A stretch of 64,000 nucleotides of DNA, taken from NCBI RefSeq assembly GCF_902459465.1, contig NC_047072.1, forward strand, positions 15,729,776 to 15,793,775. Reading direction: 5' to 3'. The DNA comes from Asterias rubens. Lineage: Eukaryota; Echinodermata; Asteroidea; Forcipulatida; Asteriidae. Made by a program: the position numbers and the translations under genes. The notes below the pieces were generated by a model. The model saw only the letters and a list, made by a program, of their open reading frames with translations, was not told the DNA's origin and made no database searches. Within the stretch, counting starts at the first letter, position 1; each line of letters starts with the position of its first letter. Of this stretch, positions 36,501 to 49,400 are shown piece after piece.

Positions 36501-39500
36501 AATCTCCACATCTTTAATGAATGATCCATTCCACAGGACATAATCCGGGTTCCATCGATATCAAAATCCTAAAAGACAAATACATCAATCATTCTATTAT
36601 CACAAATTCTCAACCATTTACACAAAGTAGTTCACTTTTTGGTGCATCTTCCCGCCTCCATTTCCTAAGGCCAGTACTGTTGAGATATTCATCCAGGATT
36701 TTCCTTCTTCTTCAGCACCAAGGAAGACACTACCCCCATGTTACAATTAGCGGCTATTGGTTAATTGTCATGCATTGAACCATTATTTTAACAAAGTGTA
36801 GATGGTACTTACGGCACTTAAGACTTCATCTCTATGACCTTCGACCCCACCGAATACAATGACAAGAGTGTCTGTTTGGATGTTCCAAAGTCTAACAGAA
36901 TGATCTGAAGGGAAAAAAACTTGGCTTGTAAGTATAAACTGCAAAGCTTAGTAAGTCTAATTAACTCAGATAACAACATTTGGCTAACTGGAGTATCTAT
37001 CCCAACAACAGTTGGCAAAAGAAAGCTCTAAATGCCAACCATTCAATAATATGTCAATATTAGTAACCTTCTTATTAGTCTTGTCTCGGTTCACACTCCA
37101 ACAAACTACACAAACTCACCTTTACTGACTGACAGAAGTAAATTACAATCCCTTGGGTGGAACTTTAATTCATTAACTGCGTTGCCGTGAGCGATATAAT
37201 GCTGAAATATAAACAAAACAGATTCATTAGAAATAGTACGCCAAATAAGGGCCCAATTTTATAGAGCTGCTTAAGAACAAAAGGTAAGCATAATTGAGGT
37301 AACCAGTCAAAATATGATTCCACATGTATCTGATGTGACTGGTACCCTGCTCATTTTTGCTCAGGGGCAAATGGTTAAACACTAAATGTTACTTAAAAAG
37401 GTAGCTCTACGATATTAGGCACAGGGCCCAATTTCATGGCTCTGCTTTCCACGGAATTCTGTGCTTACAGTCACCATTCTCTGCTTAAAGAGTGAGCATC
37501 AAATTTGTGCACTAGCTATGACCTTTTAAAAACAAAAAGTTTACTTAGGTTCTGTCTGTCTCTTTCAAATTCTGTATGGAAAGCGCACATTTTAAAAATA
37601 AACTGTTAGTGCCTAAGCGATATCAAAAGCATTGGTTACAAAAAGAGTTCATGTAAGCGAAGAAAACTTAGTAACATTGGAGTATAGGCATTCAAAAACC
37701 CTTTACAATCTTGTTAATTAATATTCTGTCATTGCATAGGCATGCAACTGCAACCTTTCTTCATAAGAGTAAAGTGCTAGGTAAGGCAAGACTTAGTTCT
37801 GTGTTTTTAAATATTCAACAGCACAGCAAAGACACCAAATAGGAGATGTTTTCTTTGCTACATTGCATTACAGTGTCGTGTTGTTTAAACACTGTACCTT
37901 AATACACTGCATTGTGATTGGGCTGATGATGCGTATGGTACCCCGTGACCCAGCTACAGCAAGCAATGGCAAACCAGTCTTCTCATAGGACCAGGCACAT
38001 GTATAGAAACTCTCATCAGACTGGAGAGCAAATTAAGGGCAAATCTACTCAACATTGAAGAAAAATAAGACATCACAATCATAAGGAACCCACAAATATA
38101 ATGCAAGACCATATACTGGTATAAAATTGTTGTTTAGTTTGTTCACTTTCTTTCTAAATTTTAAAGAGAATCAGCAAAAGACCAGTTTGTAAATAAGCCA
38201 TTAATGAGTAAGATTTGAATAAAGTTTGGTATGTTGACTTGCTTAGCTACAAGTGACCACTTATTTGAATACCTCAGACTAAGTTTTTAAAAACAAATCC
38301 TCCCCTTTCGCTCCTGGATCCGCCCCCAATAATTGCAAGGATACATCAGCATCTATATAGCTCTGTAGTAACTTCATTCCTCCACCATCCAACAACTCAT
38401 AAACAGAAACACGGTTACTGCCTGCTGTAGCAAAGACTAGCGCATCACCTTCTTTATAGAAAGGGTTAAAGGTCACACCAAATATGGGTTGGCCATGGTC
38501 TTCTTTCAAGAAGGAACTGCACTTGTATTGGAGTTTGTTTTTATTGGTTCTCCATCGTCCGCGGTTGCTCTTTCTGTTATTGAAGCTGCCAGTCGATGAG
38601 CCTGTGGGTGTATCTGAACGGGAGTTGCTGTCGACTGTTGGAGTGCTGGCTTCACTCCGGCCATCATCAAGCTCTAGAGACTGATCATACAGAAATAAAT
38701 AACATTTGTCTTCAGATATATAATCTTCTTAGAAACTTAGTGCTTTTTGATATGAAAGATAAAATCAAAACATCATCAAAATGCATAGTACGACTGGTAA
38801 AATTTTAGATCAATAAAAAATCACATCAACAAAACCTCATTCCTAAATGCTTAACATAGATCGAACCAAAATTCATTTAAAAAGTGATCATCAGGGTTTG
38901 CATTATGTAGTTTTTTGTTTACGGTTTTACCTCTGCCTTTTTAATTTCCACTTTTCATTGAACATATGACGGCCTTCATCATCATATCATATTATGTGAA
39001 TTGATTGTGAATTGTTATAAACAACAAACTGTCTTATATTACAATTTAATTAGGCCTATATATCAATACTATTACTAATTACTACTAACTAGTACTACTA
39101 GCTAGTGTCAAATGTCAAAAATGATTAGAAATGATTAAAATTAAATGATTTTGATAGTCTTTATAGTCTTTATTTAATTATAAAAAAATAATGAACACTG
39201 TCAGCAGGATACGGAGAGTTTTATTAGCAATATTTAGGCCTAAAATTGTTAAATTTGAAGTGTGCACTTGACTTGAGTTGGTTGCACTTTGCACTGTGAC
39301 TTGGTTGTGGCGTCCGGAAACTGGACATTCGAAATCTAATGACCGCAAAAACATGAAATAAGTTGGCAACCTTGACGATCCAACAGAAAAATCACAAAGA
39401 CTCACTCACATTCTCATCCCCAGAAGCTGTGTTTTGATTTCCATTTTGCGGTAGAGATTTGGGTCTTTTTAAAACTGGTCCTAGATCGGATTCTTCTTTG

Positions 39501-39508
39501 TCAGACAT
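33517..39508 (-). CDS. EED: Polycomb protein EED (PRC2 WD40 subunit), complete, 10 exons, 444 aa
   Basis: Exons are 39410-39508, 38345-38680, 37898-38020, 37120-37201, 36813-36904, 36435-36568, 36164-36269, 35747-35908, 33957-34030 and 33517-33643; all phases match (445 codons with stop). EED is the seven-bladed beta-propeller that binds H3K27me3 and stimulates EZH2 in Polycomb repressive complex 2. An acidic, Ser/Thr-rich N-tail (exons 1-2) precedes [143 protein letters not shown] and the end WRWDRIR, matching human EED (441 aa) along its length. Exon 2's donor is GTATCC, weaker than the rest. It shares a divergent promoter with macoilin. Confidence 0.96.
33712..33865 (+). repeat. tRNA-derived SINE in EED intron 9 neighbourhood
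   Basis: The B box GGGTTCGAATCC is followed by GAGTAATATGCATGTGATTT and CGGGAAAGTACTGAGTATAC. The start of this tail also follows the SINE that overlaps the end of MCT-like gene A. The tRNA head is degraded. It lies in EED intron 9 (33644-33956), antisense to EED. Confidence 0.6.
34088..35526. mobile_element. 1.4-kb element in EED intron 8 with GGTGTTCGG inverted ends
   Basis: The left end reads TAGGTGTTCGG and the right end CCGAACACCTA. Just inside the right end is a perfect hairpin, GTTCGGG-CTGTTG-CCCGAAC (35501-35520). TA at both edges would fit a TA-targeting DNA transposon; the hairpin followed by CTAA recalls a Helitron terminus. Neither is proved and no transposase is present. Confidence 0.5.
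34331..34768. repeat. ~146-bp tandem repeat, three copies, inside the EED intron 8 element
   Basis: Each copy carries CCCTTTCAAATGATGTA-like, AATAGCTTTTGTGG, ATAATGACGACTG and TTGAAAACGCCTT in that order. Copies begin near 34331, 34479 and 34625 and differ by substitutions and small deletions. Confidence 0.75.
35590..35705 (-). repeat. Partial SINE copy in EED intron 8
   Basis: It contains CTTTATGTCCCATCTGAAGG and TTAAGTGTCTTGCTGAAG, diverged from the SINE at 31960-32117 in the same orientation. It ends about 40 bp from exon 8. Confidence 0.5.
37249..37400. repeat. GGGCCCAATTT-family element, EED intron 3
   Basis: It starts GGGCCCAATTTTATAGAGC, followed by CTGCTTAAGAACAAAAGG and GACTGGTACCCTGC. 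A second related start is at 37425 (GGGCCCAATTTCATGG). Confidence 0.6.
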
Positions 39509-39568
39509 CTTCGTATCTCAGTTCGCGGGAGAAATTCGTTTCATGTTTTTTTAATGGTCTTCTTGAAC

Positions 39569-39707
39569 AGCGCCCTCTACTACAAAATTCATTTTTTATT
39601 TTCATGGTGAGTTTTTAATTTAACGGTCTCCTTGTTTGAACAGCGCCCTCTACAAATGTTTTTTTTGTGTGTGATGTTTTTAACGGTCTCCTCGAACAGC
39701 GCCCTCT
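39569..39707 (+). promoter_or_regulatory. Three spaced AGCGCCCTCT motifs near the EED start
   Basis: Copies at 39569-39578, 39642-39651 and 39698-39707 are each preceded by a GGTCT(T/C)CT block, so the unit is a degenerate 56-73-bp tandem repeat. The motif resembles part of the CTCF core on one strand. Binding is inference only. Confidence 0.45.
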
Positions 39708-40255
39708 CAACTTTCTACCTCCTAATTAGCCTGAACGTCTGACAGGGGCCCAATCTACCTCCTAATTAAATTTCATACTTAATTACCCCCATGGTTATAA
39801 AAAGATAAATACTAAAACAATCAACCTCTTGCATTCGTATATTTTGGGGTCTATCATTATCTCCGAAAAAGGATCGCCATTTTATTCTAATATAAGTGCT
39901 TTAGACAGTTATATAACAACCAAAGGTAGAATTTTAGGGGAAAAGCTGCAATTTTCAAACTTTGTCACTTGTGCGTTTCGGATACAGAATAATATTTAAT
40001 GACAGCATTTCACTATTTACGCGCCTTACTTCCAATGATATTGGAAGTTATTGGCGTAAATCACGTTTTGGGGTGGGGTTTTTGTGTAACACAGTGAATT
40101 TTTTTTTAGTAGCCGAAGTTTCTTTGTAGGGGAAAGAAGCAACAACATGCCGCCTAAAAAATAGAAGACCCTTTGTTCTTCTTTATTTGGAATTTACAAG
40201 TTACAGACAGACGGACGGACAGAGATCGAGCGAGAGCACCCGGGACAAGTGTCAT

Positions 40256-40267
40256 TGCGCATGCGCA
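40256..40267. promoter_or_regulatory. NRF1/P3A2 palindromic site
   Basis: TGCGCATGCGCA is an exact match to the NRF1 consensus, 164 bp before the macoilin ATG. The sea urchin NRF1 relative P3A2 recognises the same sequence, which would fit this organism. Confidence 0.65.
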
Positions 40268-40430
40268 GTCACCAACAATAAACGATACACAGACATCACG
40301 AACTACATGACAAAAAATGCAACAGGAGTAAAATTCAGTAAAGAAAGCGGACATTTTTAGCTACTGATGAGAAAGGCATCGTGTAATTATTTTGCCGAAA
40401 TTCTAACATAAGTTCGCCGAACTAAGGAAT

Positions 40431-43400
40431 ATGAAGAGGAGAAATGCCGAATGTGGTAAGCTAAGACGCCCTCTGAAACGAAACAAGATCGCAGAAGGCA
40501 TCTACGGCAGGTGAGATTTTTGATTGAAAATAAGAGAGTGGTACAAAAAATCAAGGATGTCTGTGTGTGTGTGTGTACTGTAATGGGTTTGCATACTGCA
40601 CATCATTAGTAAATGCACAGATTGGTCGCCATGTAAAAAATGTGAACACATTATTCGCTGAGTGATGTATACAATTTTGAATGTTACATATAAATTATGA
40701 TGTATTAAATGTTTATTTGTGGATATTGGGTATCTATAACGTATAAATCAACTGTTAATTCATTGGATTTAAGTTTGAAAAGGCTGCATTTAGAAAGGTA
40801 GTTTTCAATGTTGACAAAACATTAAACAGCATGGCCATTTAGTGTGACAAGCCAGGCGCATTCTACAGTGTGACATGTGGTGGTCAATGGTGGTGGTGGG
40901 ACCGTGTGGTGGGTGGGGTGATATTGCTAGTAATACAAATATCAATTGATTGGTAGTCTCCGAGGCCAGTCATAAAAACCAAAGTGTATAATTGATGTTT
41001 TGAATTTACTCACACTTAAATAAACCTAAGGTTCATCCATGTTGAAATATTATTTTATCAGTTCATTCAAGTTTTGTGATTTTTGTTGTTCATGCATGCT
41101 CACTTACTTACTTTCACTTCCTGTTTGTAGAGTTGGAGTACTTTTGCATATATTATTATTAGAGAACATCTGCATATTTATGGAAAAGTTTCCGTATGGC
41201 GCCACCACTTTTTCATTCGAAATAAAATAATATAGTATCTAATTTACCTGATTGATATATCCCTTTTTGTAAAAATGAGTGAAAAAGTGGTGGCGCCATA
41301 CGGAAAGTTATCCATATTTATTGGTGGATATTCGGTTACATAGCTTTCTGAAGAATGATTTCAAATATTGGGAAAAAAAACATGAATTATGGGTTGGGTT
41401 TATTGGGTTGTATTATAACAAGGTCACTCACCCATGTACATGCACATGGTCTGAGTCTGACTGAGTACACAGCATACTTGATACTTCATGGTAATTGGCT
41501 CCATGTCTCTGTGTTGCCCCTGAGTGTATCTGTATCTGTGTAGCTGTAACAGTTTCCTTATAAAGGTGCCCATCAGGCTTATTAGGAAAAATGCCTTTCC
41601 CTGCATTTGAGTATTTTCTATTTCCATTCTTATAATGTCAAATGTACTAGTGACTGGACATTGGTTTTTTCAACACTGTACATGTACATCATACTTGTAC
41701 CTGTACTGTAAACCACTGGCTGCTTTAAGAAATAAGACAATAGTGCCTAATAATTATCTGCTAGGCAAAACAAAGCAGGAAACTAGTTGCAATATGTTCA
41801 TATATGGACATTATATTTTTTGCTTGCAACTAAGCTTTCTGGTAACCCTTTTCTGGTAAGCAATGTTGTTTTGTGCTTAGCTAATTGTTGTTCATAAATT
41901 AGCCCAGCCCCTCATAAATTTGAAAGGGAACATTTGCATATTGAGATTTGGCCTGTGACCATGGTGACTAATGAAATGTCAAATAGGCTGGAGCATAGAG
42001 CAAGGCTGGACCAAGTACTTGGGGGTGAAATTTGACTGGTAGTCCTCAGGTGTTATTATTAGCATTTGGCAAGCCGTTACTGAGAAGAAAACATTGTTAG
42101 TATGCGGTAGGGCTCAGTAGAAACTTTTACAGCACCGCTAAAAAACATCCAATTCAATTCTCTTTATTCTTGACGTTGCTTTAAAATGAAATGCAATCAA
42201 CATCAGGACATATTGGTCAAGGTTGGATTGGATTTAAGAGGTGTTAAAAATAATTTCTGCTGGTAATAACTAATGAACTGTCATAATAATTGTGAGTGGT
42301 TGACATACTTTGACTATTGATTATTGACTATTGAGTAAAAAGTATACATGTAGCAGCAAAAAGAATGAAAGCAAAACTACAACAATAATTTATACAAATT
42401 GATGAAACTGAAAAAGTAAACAAGCCGAGTATTAAATTTGAAAAGATGGTATTCTCGCTGGAAAGTCTGTTAAGATACATGTAACTTGTAGGTCGGATCA
42501 GGTGCTTTCTGGGGGTCTTTGTATCCTGTGTGCCTATTGGCAGATATGTAATATATGAATGATCTACGTAATGACATCACAAAATACTATCAAAATGTAA
42601 AACTACTTAATAAACAAGATTTTTACTCAGTTGCATTCTTGCTTCAGATTCCACAGTGGGTACATACATGTAGTTTGAATGCAAAATTGAATGATTGAAT
42701 CATTCCATGCATGTAAAATGTGCAACTTTTTCTTATGTTACCCACCACTAGCTCTCTACACTATGTAAGTTTGGAATGCACTTATGTAACCTTTGATCAC
42801 CTTGACCTTTAATGACCCTCATGAAGGGTCACTTGGTTTGGTTAAGGGTCACTTTAGGTTAAGGGTCACTACATGTAGGTTAAGGGTCACCCGATTTTGA
42901 ATAAGTTCCTACAGTACTGCAGGAAAGAGATACAGTAGAACCATAACTAGGCCCTGCCAAGGATGTTTTTTTTCTGACCAGCCCCCTTGGGCTCATCAGC
43001 TACCAGTATATTTTTTTAGTTTGCATTTAGAGTACGCGTTTGTTTTGTTTGTGATCTTTTATACACCATATAAAAACAAAGTCAGTTTGCAAATTGTGGT
43101 GGAGCCTGTTCTGCTACCAAATTTATAGTAAGCAAATTGTATGCATCACTTTTGACAAGTGTTGTGCATACATGGAGACATTTAGTATAATAGCAAGAAT
43201 ATATAGGGCACACACATCTACATGTACCTAAATAAAGGCAATGTGCTTTGTGGCGCTACAAAAGAAACAAATTAACAAAAATCAGTATATGAATGTTAAT
43301 TTGAGACTACACAAAATAAGTTTCCACAGTATTTATTATAGGACCTATAGTGTCTGCACTAAAAAACAGAGCATGGGGAAAGGTAATTGCGGCTTCTGGT

Positions 43401-46400
43401 TGGACCGTGTAGAGAAATCATTAGACAGACAATTATAAACAAACCATACCATTAAACTGAAAAAGAAAAGACAACAAAAAACAGAAGCAGAAGTTGCTAA
43501 AAAAAGGTTTTGAATTTTTGAAATGTTTGTTCTGTTTTAAATTTAAGCTAAATTTCAAAACAAATACTTGTTTGAACTACTGTTTGATACTTGGTTTTTC
43601 ATGTAAACTTGACAATAATTCTCTTGACTAGGATAGTTGGAGAAATTGACTAGTTACATTGAGAACAATATGTGTATATATGCATTGTTTATTACAACAA
43701 TCATCTCAGATTTGCTTGTGTTGTCCTTTAATTTCAGTTGTCAGAAATTATCAGTACATTGTACAAGTACTGTTATGTTTGTATAGCTTGATAAATCTGT
43801 GGGCATGGTTAACTTGGACAGCCAAGATCATAATGTGAAGCAAATATACTTGCCTATTGTTGTCGACCTTTCCTGAACAGTAATTTAAAAGCAGAAAGGT
43901 TCTATGCAAGGCAAATCAAACTGAGTTACATGAAAGGCTATAGAAATCAGGCAACACAATTAAAACTAGTGTGATATAAAGGTTTGCCTCGGGCCAGATA
44001 GTGTCGCCATCTACGCGGTGAATAAACAAGAGGAAGGCCATTGAGTGCTTTGAGCCAACTACGCGTCTGAATAGGTTTTGAGATTCAAAAGGATTTGATT
44101 TCATCAATTATAGAGTATGGAAAATAGGTTTTCAGGTTAGGCAATCTCTATTTGTTAGGAATATGATAATTTGTCTACTGTCCAAGCAGACACAAACTGT
44201 ACAGGTACAAAACATCACAAATAAATAAACGTACATTATTTCTGTTGGTGATATGCATTTAATGCAAGCATTTAAAATAATTGAACCAAACTTTAATATA
44301 ATTTAGCAATTTATATATTTTTTGTGTATGTTTGGTTATTCTAATAAATAAATAATATATATTAAAAATATAACGCAATAAAGCACTGTCACAAAAATCT
44401 AGAGTTTGCAGGTTAAAATACCGCTCTACATTCAAATCTGTCACTCCAAATTTTGTAGCACCAGCAGCCTCAGAGCCGGTTTTCCTTGTGCTTATTACTT
44501 GAAAGATGTGTTTGCAGTTGACATTAATAGCCATTGTTTGTTATTGTTTCTTTATTTGCAGTACTTTCTTGTACCTGAAGTTCTTGGGAATATGGGCGTT
44601 TGTCCTTTTACTAGACTTCATTTTGGAGTTCCGCTTTGAGTATCTGTGGCCTTTGTGGCTGCTGTTACGGAGCATCTATAATTATTACAGGAACCAGGGA
44701 CTGGTAAGTCATGTTTCAAATTGCTATTTTAAGTCAAGGTACCATTACCTATTGTTGAGTATTCACTTTAAAACATAAACAAAGGCTTGAAATAACACAA
44801 AGGGTATGACCTCTGTTGCCCTTGGCTTGATTTTAGAAAACAGTAAGATTCATCTTAAGTTGAGTTTGTTGTGCACCATGTATTTATCTTAGCATACCAT
44901 CACTGTATGAGGAGAGCTCTATGCACTCTTCATATAATGCCAATATTCCACCATCACCATCTTGATACCATTTGAGTTCTGTGCAAATCTGTGGACATTA
45001 ATTTATTGATTTACAATCTAACCAATGTTGTGCACACCCTTTAAATAGTATTCCTCATAAATTTCCCCATAGTATTTGTTTAGCAAACATTTTTCTGTGA
45101 TGTATGATTATTTTATTTTACAATTTATTTATAGCCTTTTTAGATGTAATGTGTTTGATTATTACAAAAACAAATCAAAACTTTATGGGAGTGAGTAAAT
45201 TGAAGGGAAGATATTTATCAGTTCTGAAAGCTTCAGATTGGTGTATCTTACTTAGTTAGCTGAGTAGAAAAACATAGAATGAATGTTGAAAGTTAATACA
45301 AGAAATGCAGACAATTTTCATTATTTCATAACCCAGTTTCTATATGAGTCATGCATTGTATAACATCATCAATGGATAAAAACCTTGACAAAATGACAGT
45401 GAAAGTTCTGTTTTTATAAATTGCTCAAACAATGAATGAATGCATGTTATCTGTTTGATTGCAGGCGTTTTCTGTGGTCTTTATATTCATTGCCTTCACA
45501 TCAGACATGATCTGTTTACTCTTCATACCAGTGCATTGGCTCTTCTTTGCTGCTAGTACATATGTATGGCAGCATTTTGTGGGACATACTGGTAAGTAAT
45601 GACCAAGCCAACATATCATAAAGAATGCTACTTTACACTTTCTGCTAAGCAAAAATTAACTGGATACCATTTACAAATACTGCATGTTTTTCTTGCCGGT
45701 AATCTTATTCTGCTGGTAAGCATGATTTTGTTGTGCTTACTGTAGCAATGTTTCGTGCTCAACGAAATGGCTGTATTTCATCAAGAGATTGCTTAAAGCA
45801 CAAAAAGCAGCTAAGCAGAGTAAAATTATGCTTACCAGAAGAAGAGTTCCTGCCGCAATTCATGACACTTGTATCATCTACATACATGTATGACCAAGTT
45901 AGAAAATGACACTGTTTGGTATTTGGCTCATTTTTGTCATTTATTTATCTGAACAAGTTTCGCATGATATCAAATTGGACAGCACGTTTGTGTTTGAACT
46001 GGATTTTTACTTAATGTGGTACGAACACGTTATTAAGGACTGCAAGTGTGCATCACAGTCGAACTTCAGCTCTTATAGTTCTTCAACAGTTCTCATTTAT
46101 AGAATAAACACTTGACATCTTCAAATAACTTCAGCGTTCTCCCTTAACATTGGTCTACAAGCCAAGTTGTTTGAAACACCCTACAAGTCAAAGTTATTTC
46201 CAAGTGGTCAAGCTGGATGGTTTAATTTTGAAAATCAAATGTATTAAATGTTACATGTGAATTCAGATTGTGTAGTGAAATGACAGACTATTCTTCCTGC
46301 GTTGACCTAACCGCTCCAGATTTTCAGCGACTTACATGTATTTCAAATTAGCTACTACTTTCTGGAAATATAAAAGAAATTGCAGTTAAATTTGTTCAAT

Positions 46401-49400
46401 ACAATTGAGTTTACTTATAAAGGTAAAGTCAATCTCATCAAATATTTTATATGATTAGAACCAAGTTTTACCCTTTATAAAAGTAGTGAAGTTTGAGATT
46501 AGTGGAAAATATTTTTAGCTGTTTAAAATTTGAACATTACTTGAGGCTATGTACAACGTACATGTACATGTAGCTAGCATACATTAGATCTCTCTATATG
46601 ATCATTGTTTGCTTTGTATAGTGAGTGTAAACTTGAAATGTTTGTTTTAGGTGAGAGGCAAATGGACAATGATTTTTTGTAGCTGTGTTTAAAGGAAGCC
46701 AGAGTCAATGTTAATTAGTTTGAAATTGTTAATGACCGATATGACCTGTGATCAGGTCAGCAAAGTATACAGAGGAAGGATTGAGATGTCATTTGTAAAT
46801 TTTGCACACCACACAACTAGAACTGTGAGTTGATGCAATAATGCAGAATACAGTCAAAAATGGTGTTCTTTGCTAAAGAGTCTACACCTAGACAGCATTA
46901 GGCATTACATTCCAAACCCAACCCTAATTCACACCCACTTATCCTTGCCTCATCAATTTAACCTCGGTCCACTGTAATCCTCACCCGACCAAGCCTTATC
47001 CCTGGGCAACACAACTCTATCCCACCCTAACCCTTCACCTAATCTAATCCATACCCATTTAACTCACCCACTCCACCCAATCCCCAATCCCATCCCACAC
47101 CCACCCAACACCCTCGTCATTTTGTTCTTATTAAAGGTGGCGTCATAAATTGGTATCTGCTCCATAAAGTAATGGCCATAAAAACTGACTTCATTAGAAA
47201 GGATTCTTCTCAAAGTAGTATGGTTTGGATAATTTTTCATTCCAAATGTTTGAATCTGAGAATCGATTCATGTGTCGCTTCTCAGATTTCTGAGGGTTGG
47301 TGTCAGTTTGTGATTGCTGTGACCGGAGATGCAGTTGGTACATGTATATGATGTCACCTTGCTAAGCATGGATGAATTCACTGTTTTTTTCAAATATACT
47401 GTGACACTTACGTTGCTGTTTTTTGTTTAAATATTGCAAATATGTATTAGCTAGCATCACCTTGACAAAAAAAAGCTACTTTTTTCAATGATTTGCCGGC
47501 AGCTTGGCATTTCAGAAGTCCACCAGGTTGTTCCCTCTTCCAAAGAAAATAGAGATGCTTTTCAATTCTGAACTAACCAATCAAACATTTGGAGTGAATT
47601 TTGACTGGTCTTTAAGTGTTTTATAAGTAGTACACACGTTGTATTTGACCTGTGGACAAACATTTTAAACATTTGTTTACATGAAAGTTTTGTGTTGATG
47701 AACAAAGTCGGTAAATTTCTCCTCTCGTTCAATTCATTAAACAACTCAACCTTTAAACCCCTTGCTACCAGACAAGGAAATATTCCAAGATATTCAAAAA
47801 CTGTCAAGACGTGGTAAAATGTCAAGTGATATGCATAGCCATGATCAAGTGCATTGCACTCTCTCTTAGACTATGTTAAGTTGAATCATACAAGGAACTA
47901 GAGTTACCTCTAATTTCATTTACTTTGGAACCAAATCTCTAGGCACACATTTTGTATGGGGCTTTCATTTATAGAGACCCCTTTGAGTGGTGACTGGGTC
48001 TTTAGTACTCCAGTAGAGTAAAATAAATTACTGATAAATCACGTTTCTTGCTCTTTGAGTACATTTATCTTGGGTTTCATTCTAGTTTCCTCTCATCATA
48101 GTCTTTACATTTTTTTATCTGACCCAAATACTTTTTATTTTCCATAGTCTTACATCATAAAGAATGTCAGTTGGGTAGCATTAACTGACAATGAACAAGT
48201 AACCGACCGGAAACTGAGGTCAACTCTAATTCTAGGGTTTTCTTAGTCATTCATTGAAATGTTTTTACTTTCATATTGTTTCTATTTGACTTCCCCAAAA
48301 ACTACATAAAACTTAAGCATTGTAAGAAAAGGTTCAATGTTAATTGCACAATGGTTGGTTCTACAATATGCGTGAGACGTGCCGAAACTATTGTTAATAA
48401 CATTTAAACCCAATCAAATATTAGCAGTAAAAATTCATGTGTCTTGGCCCTTCATTGTTTCTTAATCAAATGCAGTTGTTATCAAATAGGAAGTTATTAT
48501 CCACATTGTTTGTTTTGTTTTAATATTTTGATATTAATCTTATAATCCATTGATTATGGATATAAGCTGTTAACATAGAGATTAATATAAATCCTCATCA
48601 CACAATGGCATGAATGAGATACTGTAAGGTGTATGGTGATTCACTATAGTGAAGTGACTTCCATGCTTACACAGTGCACTAGACGTCTCTTCAATTTGTA
48701 CATGATTATGAATCTAAGTGCATCATTTAACGTCATCTACGCCGTGGCAGACCGTGGCACATCGTCCACTACTCACACATCACATTACGACCCTGTAATA
48801 CTACCTCATCTCTTAACAATACCATCAATCCCACCGGGAGAGTAAAACATAGACCACCACTCCCTGCCCTATCACCATAAATTGTGTAGTTACCATGGTA
48901 ACGGATCTTCCCCAGACCAAATGTCGTCTGACTAAGATGAATCAAAAGAGATTTGATCAAATTAAGAGCGAGATATTTGTGTTGGTTGGACATCAACAAG
49001 TGGACTGGTCATTGGGAATAATAATTGCATCCTGCCTAATGTTTGGATAATTCCCATCTCAGTAGATGGAATGATTTATTAACTTGTAGTTGATGTTATT
49101 ACCAGCTTAATTTGCATTATGACAGTGTCCCTCTGTGAATATGATTTGTAGATTACATGTATAAGGTAAATTACAACATGTACAAATGTCAAATTGGAGG
49201 GAGAATATTTTTAAATGGAGTGCTGCATGATTTCTGCAGAGAAGTGTTTTTGTTTGCAGCTATAACAGAACCAAATAATGATGAATAAACAAATAGATAA
49301 GTAAATAGATAAATGGATAAAATTAGTAAGTAAAAAAAAATAAAAAAATGGAAGGTGGGGGAAAGTGTTTCTTCAACCCTAACCCTGCCAAATGCAACAG

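Larger units (their letters stand above)
39509..40430. promoter_or_regulatory. Divergent promoter region between EED and macoilin
   Basis: Only 922 bp separate the two start codons, which point away from each other. The macoilin side carries a perfect NRF1-type palindrome and local CpG enrichment. The EED side carries three spaced copies of AGCGCCCTCT. No TATA box is apparent, as expected for two broadly expressed genes. Confidence 0.6.

Noticed and set aside
43916-44107. 63-codon minus frame in macoilin intron 1
   Set aside because: Too short, no recognised motif and no splice partners on that strand.
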